This document shows, piece by piece, positions 4,978 to 8,924 of a stretch of 8,924 nucleotides of DNA. Under the pieces are notes generated by a model that was given only the letters and a program-made list of their open reading frames with translations, did no database searches and was not told the origin of the DNA. The position numbers and the translations under genes were made by a program. The stretch is from an uncultured Bacilli bacterium (lineage in GTDB: Bacteria > Bacillota_I > Bacilli_A > RFN20 > CAG-631). The stretch's first letter is position 1, and the number at the start of each line of letters is the position of its first letter. The stretch spans positions 1 through 8,924 of the forward strand of contig CAKPZU010000091.1 in the NCBI GenBank assembly GCA_934215405.1. Direction: 5' to 3'.

Positions 4978-7437
4978 TTATTTATTATTTAAAACAATAC
5001 CACCAAAACTAACATTTTTGCATGTAGTTCCAGATTTAGGATAACCTGTCATAATGACTTTTATTTGAACAATTCCCTCACCAGCCACAGTAACAGTATT
5101 ATCAGAGCCAACCTTTACTTCTTTTAATGCTGCTTTAGCAACAACATCCCCCTTATCATTTAATGCATAAATTGTGAATACATCATCTGATGAAGCAGTT
5201 TTTGTATTATCATTTAAAGCAAGAATGTTTAAAGAAACTTTTAATGAAGTTTGAGGAGCAAATTTATTAGTAATAACGCCTTGCCCTTCAAAATTAAGTT
5301 TTAATCCGCCGTTAGAATAAAAAGCAGGATTTGGATATTTATCACTATTTGTAACATATGATAAGTTACTTGGTAAAGTCTTATTTTCAATAATGTATTC
5401 GCCATTAAATTCTTCAGGTGTATCTGGGATATCTGGTGTTTCACCACCATTAGCAAACTTAACTACAATTGAATCAATGTAACATGCGCGAGAAAAAGTG
5501 TTTTGTACTTTAAAGTATGTATAAGTAGTAGCGTTTGGAGTTACAACATAAGTAGTTACAGCACCTTTTACTGATAATGAATATGTTGAATCTTTATATT
5601 CATTTGTTGTACCAAATGAGAATAATAATGCATCATTATAATCATCAGTCATTTTAGCATTTAAATTTACTTCAATTGAAGCAATTCCTTTAGTAAAAGC
5701 ACTAGCATTTCTAAAATAAGAAACTGGAGTTACAGCACCAGTAGTTTCGTCTTTTGAACCAGCTTTAAATTGCATACCATTACCATAGTTTGCTACTTGT
5801 AAATATGCAAATTCAAAATCACCAATTTTACTAGTTGCTTCTGCATCCTTTGGATATGAAGTTACCATGCTTACTGTATCAACATTAATTTCAACTTGCT
5901 TTGATAAATCTTGAGTTGCTAATACAGTAAATGTAATTTCATCATCAACTGTCTTACCATTTAAAGTAGCAGTAACTTTGATAGTTACTGTTTCTTCAAC
6001 AGCCTTAGGAGTAATAATAACTTTTCCACTTTCAATCTTAGCAGTAGTACCTGCTGTAATTTCATACGCTAAAGTAGAATTATATTTTTCACCAGTTGAT
6101 GGTAAAGTAACTTCACTTGTTTTAGCATATGAAGATTTAAATAAATTAGCTACATCGCTAATATCATTAGCCATTTTATTTTCATCACTAATTTCTCTTG
6201 TAACGATTGTAACAGCACTTGTTTCAACTGGAGTAATGTAGAAATTACCAGAATATGATTGTACTAATCCTTTGATATTTGCTGTATAGCCTGCAGTCCA
6301 TTCAGCGACAATTGAGCTTGCTTCAGCATTTGTAAACTTAACGCCAGTTTCAGGATTAATAAATGATGTAGTTGTTCTCAAATAATATTTATTAGTACCT
6401 AAAGTAAAGTAATAGTAGTAATTTGCTGTATCGATATCATTAATCTTAACATCTTTTAATTCAACATAGCTATTTAAGTATTGATTTAAGCTATCTCCAT
6501 CTTTATTGCTCTTAGCGTTTGTAAATGCTTCAGTTTGATCAACATAAGGAATAGCAAATTCAGTCTTGTCAGCAACTTTTTTAATAGTACATCCTTTAGA
6601 AAATTGGTAAGCATTATAATAATTAGCTGGTTTACCAGTTACAATTACTTTTGAACCAATTGGGAATAAAGTTGCATAATCATCAGCATTAATTGATGCT
6701 GGTGTAAAGCAATAGAATGTTTTATTTGCTGCATCAGTAATATAAAGGCCTGACTTATAAATTGCAGAAACAGTACCTAAAACAGTTGCGTCCTCTGTAT
6801 TGTTTTTATCATCAGCCATTTTCTTAAAATCTTCAAATGAAGTATAATTAACAACAAATTCAGGAACATAGTAACCATCTAAAGTAACAGTTGCTTCATG
6901 ACCATTGCCATCACTTACTGTACCAACTAAAGTAAAGTTAGTTTGAACGTTGTTAATTTCTGTATAAGAAATATTAACAACTTGCATACCTTTATCATTT
7001 ACTTCGCCCATTGAAACTGCACCAGCAAATCCACCTTCTGCAACAGTTAATTTCCATTCTACTGTAAATGTAACTTTTTCATCATTCTTGTTGTAAGAAG
7101 ATTGAACTGTTGGTAGTGTAAAGCTTTCAAGTCTTTTTTTATTATCTTTATTAGCTAATCTAATTGAATCAGCAACCTCAGATGCTAAAGTGTTTAATTC
7201 TTCATCATTATTATCACTTGATTCTTCAACAGTTGAACTTGATTCTTCAACAGTTGAGCTTGATTCTTCAACAGTTGAACTTGATTCTTCATTTACAGAA
7301 GAAGAATTTTCTACAACAGAACTAGATGAATCTTTTGCAGGTTCGCTTGTAGAATTGTTATTATTTCCACAAGCTGTCATTCCTAGTCCTAAAAGAAGTG
7401 ACATTGATAAAACTAATAATTTTTTATTTTGTTTCAT
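4978..7437 (-). CDS. Large surface lipoprotein with Ig-like and OB-fold-like domains, no catalytic domain seen
   Basis: An 819-residue secreted lipoprotein. It has a basic N-terminus, a hydrophobic core and the lipobox GMTAC, with the lipidated Cys at 23. Residues 24-80 are a Ser/Glu stalk containing three heptads of the type SSTVEES. Residues about 82-192 look like a beta-sandwich (atypical Ig-like). About 198-288 resemble the OB-fold of YhcR/DUF5689-type proteins: VLGTVSAIYKSGLYITD, then VIVTGKPANYYNAYQFSKG. About 316-410 look like a second OB-fold (YVELKDVKI, NIKGLVQSYSGNFYITP). About 422-507 are a second Ig-like domain with VTLPSTGE and the end strand DDEITFTVLA. Residues 515-660 and 678-817 look like two beta-sandwich domains split by a PDIPDTPEE linker. 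No nuclease or phosphatase motif was found, so a binding role, perhaps for nucleic acid or sugar, is an inference. The start is ATG at 7437 after AAGGAGA. The upstream neighbour is the surface nuclease, 36 bases away, and the downstream side ends in a terminator. Confidence 0.8.
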   Translation of the reverse strand: MKQNKKLLVLSMSLLLGLGMTACGNNNNSTSEPAKDSSSSVVENSSSVNEESSSTVEESSSTVEESSSTVEESSDNNDEELNTLASEVADSIRLANKDNKKRLESFTLPTVQSSYNKNDEKVTFTVEWKLTVAEGGFAGAVSMGEVNDKGMQVVNISYTEINNVQTNFTLVGTVSDGNGHEATVTLDGYYVPEFVVNYTSFEDFKKMADDKNNTEDATVLGTVSAIYKSGLYITDAANKTFYCFTPASINADDYATLFPIGSKVIVTGKPANYYNAYQFSKGCTIKKVADKTEFAIPYVDQTEAFTNAKSNKDGDSLNQYLNSYVELKDVKINDIDTANYYYYFTLGTNKYYLRTTTSFINPETGVKFTNAEASSIVAEWTAGYTANIKGLVQSYSGNFYITPVETSAVTIVTREISDENKMANDISDVANLFKSSYAKTSEVTLPSTGEKYNSTLAYEITAGTTAKIESGKVIITPKAVEETVTIKVTATLNGKTVDDEITFTVLATQDLSKQVEINVDTVSMVTSYPKDAEATSKIGDFEFAYLQVANYGNGMQFKAGSKDETTGAVTPVSYFRNASAFTKGIASIEVNLNAKMTDDYNDALLFSFGTTNEYKDSTYSLSVKGAVTTYVVTPNATTYTYFKVQNTFSRACYIDSIVVKFANGGETPDIPDTPEEFNGEYIIENKTLPSNLSYVTNSDKYPNPAFYSNGGLKLNFEGQGVITNKFAPQTSLKVSLNILALNDNTKTASSDDVFTIYALNDKGDVVAKAALKEVKVGSDNTVTVAGEGIVQIKVIMTGYPKSGTTCKNVSFGGIVLNNK
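7217..7290. repeat. 21-bp tandem repeat, about 3.5 copies, coding for the lipoprotein stalk
   Basis: The unit cttgattcttcaacagttga plus one base occurs at 7217-7237, 7238-7258 and 7259-7279, with an 11-base partial copy at 7280-7290. Copy 2 differs from the others at only its last base (g for a). Read on the minus strand it gives the heptad SSTVEES. As 21 is a multiple of three, copy number changes would lengthen or shorten the stalk without shifting the frame. Near identity at DNA level points to recent slippage. Confidence 0.95.
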
Positions 7438-7455
7438 TTTTTTTCTCCTTTAATA

Positions 7456-7484
7456 TTTATATAATAACATTTGCTAAGCAACAA
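7456..7484 (-). promoter_or_regulatory. Possible promoter of the OB-fold lipoprotein gene
   Basis: Minus strand: TTGTTG (7484-7479), a 17-base spacer and TATAAA (7461-7456). The spacing is ideal, the -10 box is one base off consensus, and the -35 box matches three of six. It overlaps the end of the nuclease gene and the hairpin at 7464-7491. A start here would give a leader of only about 15 bases. It may be chance in AT-rich sequence; read-through from the nuclease gene is equally possible. Confidence 0.25.
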
Positions 7485-7491
7485 ATGTTAT
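7464..7491. other. Hairpin across the stop codon of the nuclease gene
   Basis: A perfect 10-bp inverted repeat, ATAACATTTG at 7464-7473 and CAAATGTTAT at 7482-7491, has an 8-base loop. The left (transcript 3') arm directly abuts the TAG stop at 7476-7474. No T-run follows in the transcript (it continues TATATAAATATT), so it is not a standard terminator. It could protect the upstream mRNA 3' end, slow transcription or act as a weak attenuator between the two lipoprotein genes. Confidence 0.6.
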
Positions 7492-8924
7492 ATCCCCTAC
7501 TTGAAATACGTGAATTTGTATTGAATCATTGTAATGATCAACAATTCCTAAAACATTTATAGTTTTATTAAGAAATTCATCTTGAGTAACTAATTCTACG
7601 TTACCCTTATCGTCTTTTCTATACATAACTGAAGTTCTAACAACAATTTCATTTCCATCGGCGTCACGACAATACATTGTAATTGCATTTTTATTTTTTG
7701 AGCCTTCAGTTTGTGTTGTATAGCATCTATATACCTCAAGATTGCTATATTTTACATATGTTCCTTGATATAAATTACCAGGAAGAATTTCAATAGTATT
7801 AATAGTTTCTTCACCATCATCACCAACTACAGTTTCTTCAAATATGATTTTATCTTTATCTGAAGTTGATAAATCTACATAAGTAATAGGAAAAGGAATA
7901 ACCTCATTATCTTCAGATATTACTTTCATAGAATCTTTGTGGTCTGGATTCATATATCTATAGGTAACACCAGAAATTTGCCATGTTCCATTTCCTTCAT
8001 CAGATGGGTCGAAATATTGAACAGTCCCAACAACACGAAGATAATTTCCAGCTTTTATAATATCATATGTGTTAAATCCCAAATAAACACCAATGCTATA
8101 TGCATAACTACCTTCATATTCAGAAATATAGAAAGAGCCACCATCACTATCATAATAAGTAATTAAGCCTTCAACACTAACTTTTTTATCTTTATATGAA
8201 TCAATGTGTAGTCTTAATTCCTTTAAAGAGATTGGAAGGGCATCACCATAATAAAAATCAGGATCTTTTAATTTTGTATTATAAAGCTTTAAGCCAAGTT
8301 GCATAGATTGTAAGTTAGCTTTTTGGAAAACATCAGCTAACGAAAAGTTACTAGCGCTTTTTAATTTAGCTAAGCCTTCTTGCACTAACTCAAGATTTAA
8401 TAATCTATAATCAGACGCATCAGCAGCCATATACCATACCCAAACTAAATATCTTACGCCTGTACTATCAGTATTCCAAGTGTTTGTATCAGATTGAACA
8501 ATAATTGATTTAGCTTCTTTTAAATGACTATTTGTATATTTTTTAGCAGCCACACCCCAAGGTTCAACCTTACCTGTTGATTCAGGAGTATCAACACAAT
8601 TATATCTAGCCTTTAAGACTCCATCTTCATCCTTAATCCAATTTTTTGGAGTTCCAACTGGAACAAAGTGAGTCGTATCACCATCAATATATGAATGAAC
8701 TGTTACTTCTGCATATACTTTACTAGTATCATTTGGATCAAATTTTACATTTGCAGCAAAATCAACAGGTTCAGTAGTTACAGAAGACGATACATCTTCG
8801 TTTGAAGAAGAACTACTTGACGAGCTTTCTTCAATTATAGATGAGCTTTCTACAATAGTTGAAGAGCTTTCATTACTTGAAGTAGTATTACTAGAATCAG
8901 CTTGATTGTTACAACTAGCAATTC
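7474..8924 (-). CDS. Surface lipoprotein thermonuclease (staphylococcal nuclease domain) with two OB-fold-like domains, 5' end cut
   Basis: The frame is open to the right edge; 482 residues are visible, starting just before the lipobox IASC (Cys is visible residue 4), so only the start and most of the signal peptide are missing. The open frame contains a GTG at 8553, but that codon is an internal Val in the nuclease domain, so it is not the start. Residues 5-52 are a Ser/Glu stalk. The nuclease domain is at about 70-215: IDGDTTH with Asp80 and Asp82, Arg106 in KARYNC, VDTPE at 110-114 (Asp111, Thr112, Glu114), KVEPWG, Arg157 in GVRYLVWVW, and ELVQEGLAK near the end. These match the Ca2+-binding and catalytic residues of staphylococcal nuclease, so a secreted, Ca2+-dependent enzyme cutting DNA and RNA is expected. 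After a DPDF segment, residues about 229-345 (KVSVEGLITYYDSDGGSFYI) look like one OB-fold and about 350-482 like another. The stop is TAG at 7474-7476. Confidence 0.9.
   Translation of the reverse strand, partial: IASCNNQADSSNTTSSNESSSTIVESSSIIEESSSSSSSSNEDVSSSVTTEPVDFAANVKFDPNDTSKVYAEVTVHSYIDGDTTHFVPVGTPKNWIKDEDGVLKARYNCVDTPESTGKVEPWGVAAKKYTNSHLKEAKSIIVQSDTNTWNTDSTGVRYLVWVWYMAADASDYRLLNLELVQEGLAKLKSASNFSLADVFQKANLQSMQLGLKLYNTKLKDPDFYYGDALPISLKELRLHIDSYKDKKVSVEGLITYYDSDGGSFYISEYEGSYAYSIGVYLGFNTYDIIKAGNYLRVVGTVQYFDPSDEGNGTWQISGVTYRYMNPDHKDSMKVISEDNEVIPFPITYVDLSTSDKDKIIFEETVVGDDGEETINTIEILPGNLYQGTYVKYSNLEVYRCYTTQTEGSKNKNAITMYCRDADGNEIVVRTSVMYRKDDKGNVELVTQDEFLNKTINVLGIVDHYNDSIQIHVFQVGDITFVA

Noticed and set aside
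5978..6241. Open frame on the plus strand
   Set aside because: It lies fully opposite the lipoprotein gene, has no ribosome site, and its composition follows from the codons of the opposite strand.
7217..7290. Short repeats considered as a CRISPR array
   Set aside because: The copies are directly adjacent with no spacers, and they encode a protein stalk in frame.
7190..7453. Plus-strand open frame with repeated LDSSTVE units
   Set aside because: The repeat is the reverse reading of the 21-bp stalk repeat; there is no start signal, and it covers the lipoprotein signal-peptide region.
7939..8166. Plus-strand open frame of 75 codons
   Set aside because: It is antisense to the second half of the nuclease gene, with no ribosome site or recognisable motif.
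8551..8553. Start of the nuclease gene at GTG 8553
   Set aside because: The frame continues upstream through the essential DGD and DTPE motifs, the stalk and the lipobox, so this codon is an internal Val.
455..8924. Mycoplasma-type genetic code (TGA as Trp)
   Set aside because: All genes read full length with TGA as stop, and the Trp codons checked in the nuclease gene are TGG.

Overview
The window is AT-rich (G+C well below 40% by eye), and all eight genes lie on the minus strand, so transcription runs from position 8924 towards position 1. It looks like a low-GC Gram-positive (Firmicutes/Bacilli) relative, near Acholeplasma, Izemoplasma or the uncultured gut lineages RF39/RFN20. The reasons are the AAAGGAG-type ribosome sites, lipobox surface lipoproteins with Ser/Glu-rich stalks, and paired small DHH phosphoesterases. 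Every gene reads through with TGA as stop, so the Mycoplasma/Spiroplasma code is not in use. The lineage is an inference; no marker gene is present.

Right part (8924 to 4978): two surface lipoproteins. The first is cut by the right edge. It is a staphylococcal-nuclease (thermonuclease) lipoprotein with all the main active-site residues, followed by two OB-fold-like domains. After a short gap holding a hairpin comes an 819-residue lipoprotein with no visible enzyme domain. It carries a 21-bp tandem repeat coding for its stalk, Ig-like domains, two OB-fold-like domains and two C-terminal beta-sandwich-like regions. A clear intrinsic terminator (about 4901-4946) ends this unit.

Left part (4870 to 1): a tightly packed six-gene operon, with a candidate promoter directly after the terminator. 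In order it holds two RDD-family membrane proteins with unusually long loops, a two-helix membrane protein resembling DUF3137, two tandem NrnA-like DHH/DHHA1 phosphoesterases, and a lipoprotein cut by the left edge. That last protein starts a UshA/YunD-type 5'-nucleotidase (metallophosphatase motif NDTHG). Gaps are 1-4 bases or a 1-base overlap, so the genes are probably translationally coupled.

Reading (inference): the parts fit a nucleic-acid scavenging locus. The surface nuclease cuts DNA or RNA, OB-fold lipoproteins may hold it, the surface 5'-nucleotidase removes phosphate from nucleotides, and the cytoplasmic NrnA-like enzymes finish short oligonucleotides or pAp. Thermonuclease, OB-fold and 5'-nucleotidase domains occur together in one B. 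subtilis protein, YhcR; here they are separate genes. The RDD and DUF3137-like membrane genes have no assigned role and are the least explained part. There is no gene-free stretch over 300 bases, and I saw no RNA gene, mobile element or CRISPR array.
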